A DNA stretch of 64,000 bases from Adenophora triphylla var. japonica (Eukaryota > Streptophyta > Magnoliopsida > Asterales > Campanulaceae), in NCBI GenBank assembly GCA_022495995.1, contig JAFEMH010005423.1, positions 62,001 through 126,000 on the forward strand. Reading direction: 5' to 3'. Position 1 is the stretch's first letter, and every line of letters begins with the position of its first letter. A program made the translations under genes and the position numbers. Below the pieces are notes generated by a model. That model was not told the DNA's origin and did not search any database. It saw only the letters and a list, made by a program, of their open reading frames with translations. This document shows, one piece after another, positions 21,501 through 31,779 of this stretch.

Positions 21501-22560
21501 GTCGATGACAACTCGATATATGCGATCGTGAAGAATGCTTGAGAGAAGATCAAGAGATGGATGCCCTAATGGAGATTGATCGAGGAGTAGACCCTTACTT
21601 CGCCGAAAACCCTCTAGCAACCGGCTCATCACCGATCCTCCGTACAAGACAACCCTCCGGCCGACACTCTCGGATCTTACGGGGACAGCCATCACAGCCT
21701 TAGTTCAATTCAACATTCCGGTGTCCGACTTGGACAAACAATGGCGCAACCTCCTCCAAGGCTTAATCGTGGAAGGTGATATAGCATGTCCGCTCGAATC
21801 GACATTGTAAACGTCGTCCAAGCAAAGATCCTGCATAAAGAAGCAGATTCTATGAAAGTGATCAACATCGCAAGAATCCACTCCGAATCGCCGAATGCTT
21901 CGCCCTCCTAGAAGTAGCCCTCGCCGACTTCTATCATCAAAAACCCCCAAGGACTCGGTGGCAACACTAATGGAGGGACATCATCGTGGGAGCAGCCAAA
22001 AACCTCCGCGATCCGGTTTGAAATCGAACCGCATGCAAGCTACTTTCCGGACTCATGCCAAGGGAAGATTGGCCACCTAAACCAGCACCACTCCCTCTAG
22101 AGCTACAGCCATCCGGGAGTAATGAAGCCTGGTCCAATCCTCGTCGCCTATGGTCTAGCTTCGAGTCTTGTTGTACGTGTATTCACATCTTTTGTGTCTT
22201 TTGACGGCTTTACGCCCGACGATTGTGAATCTTTGATCAACAATGTACAGCCTTCACGCTTTCAATAAAAGGTCCGACCTTCCTAAAAACCATCTCATTG
22301 CATCTTTAACAAATGATGACATCAACTAATCAAAACAGCTTAAATTCATCTATACAAAAGGCAAACACATTAATTAAATAAATGCATCAAGCAAACATTT
22401 AAGCATGTTGTCAAACGAGAGAAAACCGGGCCCAAGCTGCCGAGAAGGTTTTAATCACAACGATTTGCAAGATTGCCGAAGAGCCAAAGAGACGCAAGTC
22501 CGACGCCATTTCCAAAGACAAGCCATATCTTCCAATACCTCAAGAACGGGAAACCGCCTT
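21501..22560 (+). other. Region where RT/RNase H would be expected in element B; none recognised
   Basis: The gap between protease and integrase is only about 1 kb, where an intact TAT element needs roughly 2-2.5 kb for RT and RNase H domains. No YxDD-like or RNase H block is seen in any frame. The segment 22080-22330 is T-rich and noncoding, with caataaaagg (22263-22272) resembling a plant polyadenylation signal. Ogre elements carry an intron in this general area, but no splice sites are convincing here. Confidence 0.5.
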
Positions 22561-23710
22561 CATAAACAAGGAAGGTCAACACACGTAAGGGGTCAAAACC
22601 AAGAGCATCATGGCCCTAAAACGCCTTGCCTCTCACTTCGTCATCCTCGGGGACATGTTATACAAGAAACGCTACCATGGGCCACTCCTACGCTGCGTCG
22701 GCCCAAGAAGAAGCGAACAAGTTCATGAACGAAGTCCACAACGGGGCTTGCGGTCCCCACATGAATGCCAGAGCCCCGATGCAAATCATTCTCGTGGATG
22801 GGCTACTACCGGATCTCCATGGAAGCGATTGCATCCACTTTGTCCGAAGCCGCGACAAGTGCCAACGGTTCTCCAACCTCAATCATCTACCACCCCACGA
22901 TCTCTACCGCATGACAACACCTTGGCCCTTTGCCACTTGGGAATTGACGTCATCGGGAAAATCGCTCCGCCAGCAAAGAACGGTCACGAGTTCATCTTAG
23001 TAGCCATCGACTACTTCACCAAATGGGTTGAAGCCAAGTCCTACAAGGTACTCACCTCCAAGAAGGTCGCACATTTCCTCAAGGAGAACATCATATGCCG
23101 ATACGGCATCCCAAATGAGGTCATATCGCACAACGGCTCACACTTCGAAGGGAATTCGACGCATCGCCGGGCCGAATTCAAGATCACACGTCACAAATCT
23201 TCTCCCTACCGGCCACAAACAAACGGCGCCGTGGAAGCAAAGAAACAAAACCCTCGAACGGATCAGCCGAAAAATGACCACCCGAGGACGTGATTGGCCC
23301 GAGAAGCCGCACTCAGCACTTTGGGGCTACCGCACATCGCCGAATGTACGCCCACGGGAGAAACCCCATTTGCCCCGACATACGGGATGGAAGCAATTCT
23401 TCCCATCGAGCTAGAAATTCCCTCACTCCGAGTCTTTGCCGGGAAAATGACATCAACGAAGTCGAATGGCTCCGAAGCCGACATGACGAATTGGCTCTGC
23501 TAGACGAGCGACGACTCAAGGCCATGAAACACGTCCGAGCCTATCAAAGCAGGATGGCTAGAGCTTTCGACAAGAAAGTCAAATCCCGAGACATCGTGGA
23601 AGGTGACCTTGTACTCAAAGAAAAGCCTCTCCCACTCGAACCAACCCACTGGGAAAATGGGAACCCACTTGGATCGGCCCTTTCGTGGTTCAAAAGATCT
23701 TCCTGAGGCG
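22561..23710 (+). pseudogene. Element B integrase
   Basis: In shifting frames the sequence shows FVILGDMLYKKRYHGPLLRC, NEVHNGACGPHMNARA (zinc-binding HHCC part), RSCDKCQRFSNL-like residues, then the catalytic core: GIDVIGKIAPPAKNGHEFIL, AIDYFTKWVEAKSYK, CRYGIPNEVISHNGSHF, and YRPQTNGAVEAKKQ. The second catalytic Asp (ISDNG in this family) is CAC = His. The C-terminal part includes GDLVLKEK (23605-23630). Integrase inserts the cDNA into the host chromosome. The D-to-H change and frameshifts make this copy inactive. Confidence 0.85.
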
Positions 23711-23827
23711 CCATGAAGCTACCGTACCTAGACGGCAATCCCTTCATGAATCCAAGCCAACGGAAGCAAACTTCGCAGATACTTCGCTTGAACAACCTGC
23801 GCATCTCTTGGCACTCCATGTAGTGTC

Positions 23828-23879
23828 GAACTACGCAGACTGAGCCCTCTAGTCCGGGGAACGTAGGCAACCTTAATTG
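23828..23879 (+). other. Conserved CTACG/CGTAG motif, post-pol copy, element B
   Basis: gaactacg at 23828-23835 and ggaacgtaggcaacc at 23858-23872 flank a CT-rich centre. The arms ctacg/cgtag are complementary. It matches the element A copy at 11502-11549, including the downstream aattggtc. Confidence 0.65.
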
Positions 23880-24630
23880 GTCCGGTCTAAAAATACACAA
23901 AAAGTCAAAAGTTTGAATGTCAATCAAGACCTCCATCAAGCTACGCACTTTTCAAGAACACGCCCAAATGTCACCTTCACCAAGTCAAACGACGGCGGCA
24001 ACATCAAAGGACATCCGAGGGTCACTCAAAGATCAAACGACCGACTCATGTCCGCTTCCAAGCCAGGGCTTGTTTTTGCCCTCACGCGCTTCAAAAAAAA
24101 AAAAAAAACAAAAGAGAGCTCGAGCAAGGGCTCACAAAAAAGAGCTCGAGCAAGGGCTCACAAAAAAAAAACAAAAAAAAGAGCTCGAGCAAGGGCTCAC
24201 AAAAAAATAAAAATAAAAGAAGCTCAAGCAGAAGCTACCAAAAGAGGTCAAGAGCCCGACGCCAACAAGAGGCAAGGAAGCTACGAAAAGGACCGTCAAA
24301 ACGACTTGTCAGGGAAGCCTTCAACCTCTCAGCCAAGCACAAAGCCTCGCCAGAAAGGGGATCATTGCCGTGGCCCGGACTTCTTCGCACGCGGATGCAA
24401 CGTAAAAGTCCAAAGATGGACGCCGACAAAGTGCACAACAGAAGCAAAGGCAAACAAAAGATCTTGCGTCTCGACAAAGCTTTAAAAGTAAATCACAAAT
24501 CGCTAACGGTTACAACATTTCTTGATGAGTTCAAGCACGGTCTACTCTCAAGTTCACAACATGCTAAAAGACAGCTTAATACATTTAACTAATAATGTGT
24601 TTGCAATGCAATGAATGGATACTTAGGAGG
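23880..24630. other. Spacer between pol and antisense gene in B, with short tandem repeat
   Basis: There is no recognisable gene. At 24114-24230 a purine-rich unit gagctcgagcaagggctcac with A-runs is repeated about four times; GAGCTCGAGC is itself palindromic. The downstream boundary is the stop of the antisense gene at 24631-24633. Confidence 0.6.
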
Positions 24631-26369
24631 TCATTCCGCGCCATCTCGCGCTTGTCCCTCGCCATTCTTTCCTTTCTTCCCTCGTCCCCGCGAGTCTTCT
24701 TTCGCTCCACGTAAACCAACTCTGCGTCTCTCGGTCGAGATCCGGGGTCCTCCTCGTAGAATCAAATAATCCGAGCTCTCGTGGCTTCATCGCCCGTGCT
24801 TCGGCTCGGATCTCCTCCCCGCGAGTCCGTAAAGAGGACCTCTCCCCGTCGCCGGTCAACTCTAGTCTCGTAGTCAAACAAAGCGTCTCCCGTCACATCC
24901 AAAGGGTCGACTGTGCTTCGAACTCCTAAGGCAATAGCTACTACGGCAACCGGGTCCTAGAATCGCTGCACGCCTCGCTCTCCAAGACCACTTGGGATCG
25001 CCCAACACGCCGCTCATACCAAGCCGTATACCGAGTCGCCAATACAACGCTCCCCGACGTCTAAGGAGTACCACAGAGGGAAAGCGGAATACTTCCATAC
25101 CCTCGTACAATACAAGAAGGCACTGAGCCGCCATACAAAGAGGAACAACTTCCGCAGCAGCAAGGTCATCCCAGCCCAACAAAGGCTCCCGCTTCATCCC
25201 AAACTCGCCGGGAAACAAGCGACGGAATATAGAAGGAGGACCAAGACAAACCTCGGAACTCGACAACGTAGGACCCTCCCGCAAGATCCTCCCGGTCTCA
25301 ATCCTCCAAAGGCGGAACCCACCAATGATCTCGATGCGTACTAAGCCGTGCCATCCATCTCTCCTGTGCGAACCGATCCATATCCAACACAAGAGGTCAC
25401 GCTGAGCAAATGACCACGGGCTAAACGACGTCGGAGCCTCGGGCATGGCCTCTGAAGTCTCTCTCGCAGCCACAAGGTGAGCAAAGCGGGGCTTCCCCTC
25501 TCATGAACCGATCCCCGGCCGCGCACGGTCGATACAATGAAGAGTCTCCCAAAGACCAACGGAACCCATTTCCCAAAGAAACAAGATACAAACCACCGTC
25601 CTCAAGAAACCTTGCTCCAAATCGCCCAAACACCGGCCAAAGCCATTCCCGGCAAACAAACACTACCCACAAATGCACTCACCACGTGGCATGCACAAAA
25701 TAAAAAAATAATAATAGCAACCATTTCTAGGACAAATCCCTGAATCACAAAAATGACATTACATCTTAAAATAAAATACCGTTTGCCATGCAAATACATG
25801 TGTTTTATTACAGTACCCAAAAATGTCTCTGTTGCTAAACAAAAAAAAGAGAGAGGGATATGAAAAGAGGGAAAGCAAATGAATACTACTCGTAATCCTC
25901 ATCATCATCCTCCTCGCCAAGATCCTCCAAAGAAAAGTCGGGCATCCCAGCCGAACTCGCCCGTCACATCCTCATCATCGAATACCGAGCACCCGCCCGA
26001 GGCTCCCACGAGAAGTACTCGAAGGATCAAATCCGGCGAAAGGATCAAAGAAAGAAGGCTCGAGGAACCTCACTCCCGTGCGCCGTGCGGAGGCATGAAT
26101 CGATAAAAGGGCCGCTCCCTCGAAGGCCCCCGCAGCCTCCCGAAGACGTCCCGGCATCCATACTATGCCGCCCCTCAAAGGCCCTCCTCTCGCTGCGGCT
26201 CCGGCTCGGCTCTAGGCGGAGGAACGTCCACAGAATGCCTCGAAGGCATAGGCTCGTACGCCGGCACACGACGCGAAGACCGACAGGACACCTTCGACGC
26301 CATCTTCTTAGCGAAGGAGCGCATCGCCACGTAACGGCGAGTCAGCATATCATAGGCTCTCCCCGGGAC

Positions 26370-26479
26370 CTACACCAACAAGAAGCCAAGGAAACGCTCA
26401 TTAAATGCAGTTATACTCAACAACAAAAAGAGAAAAACGCAGAAAAGATGCCAAGATGGAAAAGAGTCAGCACACTCAC
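26370..26479 (-). other. Intron in antisense PMD gene
   Basis: On the minus strand, donor ATCG|GTGAGTG at 26479 and acceptor GTTGGTGTAG at 26371-26370 bracket a 110-bp AT-rich interval with A- and T-runs unlike the GC-rich exons on either side. Confidence 0.6.
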
Positions 26480-27930
26480 CGATCTGTCGGGGTCCACTCT
26501 ATATGCAGCAGAGCTCGCTCCGAACGGGCAGGCATACACCCTCCTCTCGATCCGTCCCCGCGAACGTACGGGAAATCCGGTCCCGGCATCGGAACCTCGG
26601 GAGCTCGCGGGCGCCTCTCTCTCCCGCGCCGAGCACTCAGGGCGTCCTCGCCTTCCTCCTCCCGAAGGCCCCGTACTCCTCTCCGTACAAGATGAACTCC
26701 TCGGCACCGACACCGTCAAGGTACCTCTCGAAGTCCAAGCACATCCATGTCCCGGAATCAAGCATCCCAAAGGGAGGGTCCCTGAGCCACGGGAAGCACA
26801 CCGGGGCCATGCTGCCGAAGACTCGCTCCCCCTGTGCATGGCGTCACAGTCAAGCCTCGCAAAGCATCTTCCGCCGCGCCGTCACCTCGGGAGCCCCTCG
26901 AACTCATCTCCTCATACCGAGTCCACGGGAACAGAACGAACCCTCACGGCTATCCCGCTCCAAACGCTCCCGCACATCCCCGTAGGCGATGGTGAGCTTC
27001 CCCGCCGGGTCCTCCTCTTCCTCGCCGTACGAGCCCATCCCAAAGATAGCAGTGGTACGCAAAGAATGTACTCAGATCCCTATCCCACGGAAGCACCGGA
27101 AAACCTCATAAAACCACACCCGTGACAAAAACAGAGAAGGCTCGGTGCAAAAGACAACGGAGAAAAGACAAGTTGCTAAATCAAAAACAAAGAATAAACT
27201 CATACCTCCAAAGCAAAGTCAAAGCAGCCAACGAATCAAGCTACCCCCGCTAAACCGGTCCAAGGAGAAGTAGAGCTCGCCCAAGCCTCGCTCGCCCCAA
27301 GCAATGTCGCACCCTATCCAAATCGGGCCAAGCTCTCCAACAGCAAAGGGAGCTGCGGTCGCGTGGTTCGAGAACAAAGTCTCTGACAAAGTGCATACCA
27401 CAAGAAGGAGCGCGCCAATCGCTCCGCTGCCACCCGGCCGGTACCGGATGTAGGCCCCAATACCGGCCGTGATCCTCATCTCCACGTCGCCGTACAAAGA
27501 TCCCTGTGCCCTGCGAGGACGAGGCTCAAAGCCCAGCAGCTCGGTCAACACGTCATCAGCTATCATATCCCTCCACCGCACCGGCTCTCCTTTGAAGGAA
27601 AGCCCGGTAATAGCAGCAAAATCAGTGGGCGTCACTGTCACCTCGCCCCAGCTCAGGTGGAAGGTGTGGGTGGTATCCCACCAATACTCAGAAAGGCCCA
27701 GGAAGACACTCTTGTTCTTCCTTGTGTCAGACACTCCACTGTGTTCTCAACGAACACACCTAGGCCGAAGCATAAACCAACCTCCGGGACTCGGCCTACC
27801 GCCCACGGAAATATCGTGCATCCGCCGCCATAGCTCCACAAATGCCTCGAGCGATCCCCGAGTCTTCATCCTCTTGGCCTTCCCGCCGTAAGCTCCCGCA
27901 TCCCGCAGTAAACACAAAGAAAGGTACGTC

Positions 27931-28672
27931 AATCACAATACTTAATATTTTTCACATATAACCCGTCACAAAACACGGCACATATTGCACATAATTTTCA
28001 CATACATTATACATATAATTTTTCCATGTAACCCGTCACAAAACACGGCACACAATGCACATAATTTTCACATATATCATGCATATAATTTTTCCCATGC
28101 AAACCCGTCACAAAAACACGGCACACACTGTACACATTTTCTCAAAAGAAAAAAAAAGGGGGGGGATTAAACCCTACACGACACATTTTCAAAAGAAAAT
28201 CCGTCCCAACACGGCACATATAGCACATATTTTCCCCACAAAGTCCGTCACCCAAAAACACGGCACACACTATATAGCACATTCTCAAAAGAAAATCCGT
28301 CCCAACACGGCACACACTTTCACATATAACCCGTCACAAAACACGGCACATGTCACATTTTTTCACAAAAATTATCACTACACGATAATTTTCTCATAAT
28401 GTACATACATAAATAGCATACGGTACAAAACACCAAAGCATGCAATTCACTAGATAGGCACTTTATTTTCACAAATAAGAGCTAATCTACACATTTCTGC
28501 ACAAAATACACATACCCACAATTTTTACATGTCCATTTTTAACAATTCATCAAGAATTTCACAAAAAAAGGCATAAAATAATAACAAAAAATTCAAAAAT
28601 GCGAAAAACTAAAACCTAGTTCTAGCATTCAAAAATTCGAAAGCAGGAATCAAAACGGAATGCATTTCTTAC
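27931..28672 (-). other. First intron of antisense PMD gene, containing a tandem repeat
   Basis: The donor is GGGGAG|GTAAGAAATG at 28672 (minus). The acceptor is less certain, near 27930 after a T-rich stretch. The interval is AT-rich and lacks coding frames, in contrast to the GC-rich exons. Confidence 0.55.
27955..28350. repeat. Repeat of CCGTCACAAAACACGGCACA core (7 copies)
   Basis: Cores occur near 27962, 28032, 28104, 28201, 28241, 28285 and 28329, spaced roughly 40-100 bp apart (about 71 bp for the first three). The core contains the dyad CCGT...ACGG. It lies within the putative intron of the antisense gene. Confidence 0.75.
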
Positions 28673-28959
28673 CTCCCCAACGTTCATGGAGCGACGATTA
28701 TGTACCTCCGGATTCGGATACAAAACATCCGGGTTCTTCGAAGATGGAACGAACGAAGTCCAATTCCTTTGAAGCTCCATCCGCTGCTCAACCACTTCCC
28801 GATCAAGGCTGACGACGACTCCTTCGAGATCCTTCACCATGGCAAGAAATTCAAGCAAAAATTTTTTGATTTTGGTTAACAATGGAGGAATTTTTCTCTC
28901 TCTCTCGCCCGGTTCACGAACCGGAAAAATGGGGAAGAAGGAATGGGGAATGGCCTCGG

Positions 28960-28967
28960 TATTTAAA
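28960..28967 (-). promoter_or_regulatory. TATA-like box of antisense gene
   Basis: The minus strand reads TTTAAATA, about 120 bp upstream of the ATG at 28840 and about 34 bp downstream (in gene direction) of the palindrome at 29001-29014. Confidence 0.5.
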
Positions 28968-29000
28968 GCCTGGTCAAACCTGGGAACTATAAACCAAGGT

Positions 29001-29044
29001 GGTCCGTACGGACCTCTTTGCAACCAGGTTGGTCCGTACGGACC
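29001..29044. promoter_or_regulatory. Two copies of palindrome GGTCCGTACGGACC upstream of antisense gene
   Basis: Perfect copies at 29001-29014 and 29031-29044 are exactly 30 bp apart, each followed on the plus strand by tctttgcaa. This is the same 14-bp palindrome, and the same 30-bp phasing, as in the LTR promoter. Outside the LTRs this is the only place in the window where I see it. Confidence 0.7.
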
Positions 29045-29159
29045 TCTTTGCAAAGGGTGGCCAAATTACTTTCCTGCCCTTATAATCTTTGCCCCTGGCT
29101 GTCCTAAGGCCTTTTCCAAGAAATCCAAGTGTAATGGTCCCTAACCCTTCAATTCAATC

Positions 29160-29525
29160 CCCGGCCAAGCGTAAGACCGGACCTCGCCCACTTCAACGGC
29201 AAATCAACCACCGGCCGTCAAGCGTAAGACCGGACTCGCCACTTCAACGGCAATTCAACCACCGGCCGTCAAGCGTAAGACCGGACCTCGCCCACTTCAA
29301 CGGCAAATCAACCACCGGCCGTCAAGCGTAAGACCGGACCTCGCCCACTTCAACGGCAAATCAATCCCCGGCCGTCAAGCGTAAGACCGGACCTCGCCCA
29401 CTTCAACGGCAAATCAATCCCCGGCCGTCAAGCGTAAGACCGGACCTCGCCCACTTCAACGGCAAATCAACCATCGGCCATCAAACGTAAGACCGATCCT
29501 CGCCCACTCCAACGGCAATTCAACC
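29160..29525. repeat. Tandem array, 53-bp unit (about 7 copies), element B
   Basis: The unit is tcaagcgtaagaccggacct plus cgcccacttcaacggcaaat plus caaccaccggccg, with 51-bp deletion variants and decay after 29460. Related single units (tcaagcaccggcagtcagat, cgcccacctcaacggcaacg) recur at 29690-29770. Confidence 0.85.
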
Positions 29526-29784
29526 AACGCCCGCTCAACGGCAATTCAAGAAGGAGCCAATACCTCCCAGCACGAATATCAAGGCGCAAGACGCCTCCAA
29601 ACGCTCAACGACAACTCAACCACTGAAGGTCCGAAGTCATCTTCCCAACAGAAAAGGGCCCCTACAGGGTCATGCATCCCCAGCAATTCAAGCACCGGCA
29701 GTCAGATGTAAGCCCGAACTTCGCCCACCTCAACGGCAACGCAAGCACCGGCCATCAAAGTAAGCCCGAGCTCCTTCCCAACTT

Positions 29785-29990
29785 AGGTCATACTCCTGAA
29801 CTAGGTCCCAACTTAGGTCATACTCCTGAACTAGGTCCCAACTTAGGTCATACTCCTGAACTAGGTCCCAATTTAGGTTCATACTCCTGAAACTAAATCC
29901 CAACTTAGGTCATACTCCTGAACTAGGTCCCAACTTAGGTCATACTCCTGAACTAGGTCACAACTTAGGTTCATACTCCCGAACTAAGCT
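29785..29990. repeat. Tandem array, 30-bp unit (about 7 copies), element B
   Basis: The unit is ggtcatactcctgaactagg plus tcccaactta, almost perfect in the first copies and with small indels later. Confidence 0.85.
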
Positions 29991-30149
29991 TCAACTCAGG
30001 ACATCACCACGTCCACTCACCACAAACCAAACTACTATCCCCGCCTAAGGCTCTAAACCACTCGGTCCGAAGACCGTATAAATCTCCCAAATCACTATCG
30101 CCGCCCTAAGGCCTTAAACCACCCGATTAGGAAAATCGTAAAATTTCCA
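29991..30149. other. Spacer between arrays in B
   Basis: It contains two diverged segments with cgcctaaggc/cctaaggcct followed by tctaaaccactcggt-like sequence; these may be remnants of another repeat. No gene is seen. Confidence 0.5.
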
Positions 30150-31540
30150 TCCCAGGACGCCACCACGTCCTTATCACCGACCTATACGGTCACCCAGGAC
30201 GCCACCACGTCCTTATCACCGACCTATACGGTCACCCCGGACGCCACCACGTCCTTATCACCGACCTATGCGGTCACCCCGGACGCCACCACGTCCTTAT
30301 CACCGACCTATGCGGTCACCCCGGACGCCACCACGTCCTTGTCACCGACCTATGCGGTCACCCCGGACGCCACCACGTCCTTATCACCGACCTATACGGT
30401 CACCCAGGACGCCACCACGTCCTTATCACCGACCTATGCGGTCACCCGACGCCACCACGTCCTTATCACCGACCTATACGGTCACCCAGACGCCACCACG
30501 TCCTTATCACCGACCTATACGGCGGTCACCAGACGCCACCACGCCCTATCACCGACCTATGCGCCCACCAGACGCCACCACGTCCTTATCACCGACCTAT
30601 GCGGTCACCCAGACGCCACCACGTCCTTATCACCGACCTATGCGGTCACCCCGACGCCACCACGTCCTTATCACCGACTCCATGCGGTCGCAGACGCCAC
30701 CACGTCCTTATCACCGACTATACTGTCACCAGACGCCACCACGTCCTTATCACCGACCTATGCGGTCACCCAGACGCCACCACGTCCTTATCACCGACCT
30801 ATGCGGTCACCCAGACGCCACCACGTCCTTATCACCGACCTATGCGGTCACCCAGACGCCACCACGTCCTTATCACCGACTATGCGGTCACCCAGACGCC
30901 ACCACGCCCTTATCACCGACCTATACGGTCACCAGACGCCACCACGTCCTTATCACCGACCTATGCGGCCACCCCCGGACGCCACCACGTCCTTATCACC
31001 GACTACCTATACGGTCACCAGACGCCACCACGTCCTTATCACCAACCTATGCGGTCACCGACGCCACCACGTCCTTATCACCGACGATGCTGGTCACCCC
31101 GGGGGACGCCACCACGTCCTTATCACCGACCTATACGGTCACCCAGACGCCACCACGTCCTTATCACCGACCTATACGGCCACCAGACGCCACCACGTCC
31201 TTATCACCGACCTATACGGCCACCCCGACGCCACCACGTCCTTATCACCGACCTATACGGCCACCCAGACGCCACCACGTCCTTATCACCGACCTATACG
31301 GTCACCCCGGGACGCCACCACGTCCTTATCACCGACTCCATGCGGTCACCCCGACGCCACCACGCCTTATCACCGACCATACGGTCTGCCAGACGCCACC
31401 ACGTCCTTATCACCAACCTATACGGCCACCCAGTCGCCACGCCGCCCGTCCATCAACCTATACGGCCACCCAGACGCCACCACGTCCTCACCACCGACCT
31501 CGGCGGTCACACAACACTTTCAGTGGCACCACCACGCCCG
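30150..31540. repeat. Tandem array, about 42-bp unit (about 33 copies), element B
   Basis: The unit is gacgccaccacgtccttatc plus accgacctatacggtcaccc, at 42 bp in early copies and 41 bp or less in later ones. The monomer has no stop codon in any of the three plus-strand frames, so long overlapping open frames (up to 455 codons of RSPRTPPRPYH-type repeats) are produced; I regard them as non-coding. GACGCC...GGTC parts vary (tatacgg/tatgcgg). Confidence 0.95.
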
Positions 31541-31567
31541 CATTCACAAAACACTCACCCCACACCC

Positions 31568-31609
31568 GAACTACGACTGTGCTTGATTCCCGCCGTGGAT
31601 ACGTAGGAA
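31568..31609 (+). other. Conserved CTACG/CGTAG hairpin-like motif, copy before the 3' LTR of B
   Basis: gaactacg at 31568-31575, gattcc at 31585-31590, and gatacgtaggaatcc at 31598-31612. Two nested complementary pairs (ctacg/cgtag and gattcc/ggaatc) match the copy in A at 7802-7841. Confidence 0.6.
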
Positions 31610-31759
31610 TCCTATCACGGGGTCCGGCCTATTGACCTAAACGGTCACCCAAAAGGACACCACCACGTCCTCACTTTGACCCTCACGGCCACTTCCTCTC
31701 CCCAAAGACGCGATCCAGATTAGGACCCTTATCTTATCGGCGACCCCACTTCTTTCATA

Positions 31760-31779
31760 AGTGACGTCGTCGAGGGCTT
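31760..31779 (+). other. Putative polypurine tract region of element B
   Basis: gtgacgtcgtcgagggcttc lies directly before the 3' LTR. Element A has the matching GTGACGTCGCCGAGGGGCTC next to its own 3' LTR, so the position is conserved even though the tract is not purely purine. Confidence 0.5.

Larger units (their letters stand above)
24631..28840 (-). pseudogene. Antisense gene of element B with plant mobile domain (PMD)
   Basis: Antisense to gag-pol. Exon 1: ATG at 28840 (MVKDLEGVVVSLDREVVEQR) to a donor at 28672 (GAG|GTAAGA). The PMD is in about 27930-27206: a leading part (FVELWRRMHDISVGG), a frameshift near 27735, then FLGLSEYWWDTTHTFHLSWG followed by EVTVTPTDFAAITGLSF, the signature of the aminotransferase-like plant mobile domain (PF10536). 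A donor follows at 27205. A further exon boundary is seen at 26479/26370, joining to AYDMLTRRYVAMRSFAKKMA. A charged tail ends at TGA 24633-24631 (NGEGQARDGAE). Frameshifts between exons suggest decay. PMD proteins occur in Retand-type elements and in host silencing factors (MAIN/MAIL); the role here is unknown. Confidence 0.65.

Noticed and set aside
24085..24240. Lys/Ala/Arg-rich peptide repeats (ARARAHKK)
   Set aside because: They come from A-runs and the gctcgagcaagggctc repeat after the integrase, not from a conserved coding region.
30268..31635. 455-codon plus-strand frame (RSPRTPPRPYH repeats)
   Set aside because: It lies entirely within the 42-bp array, with two other frames equally open; a repeat artefact.
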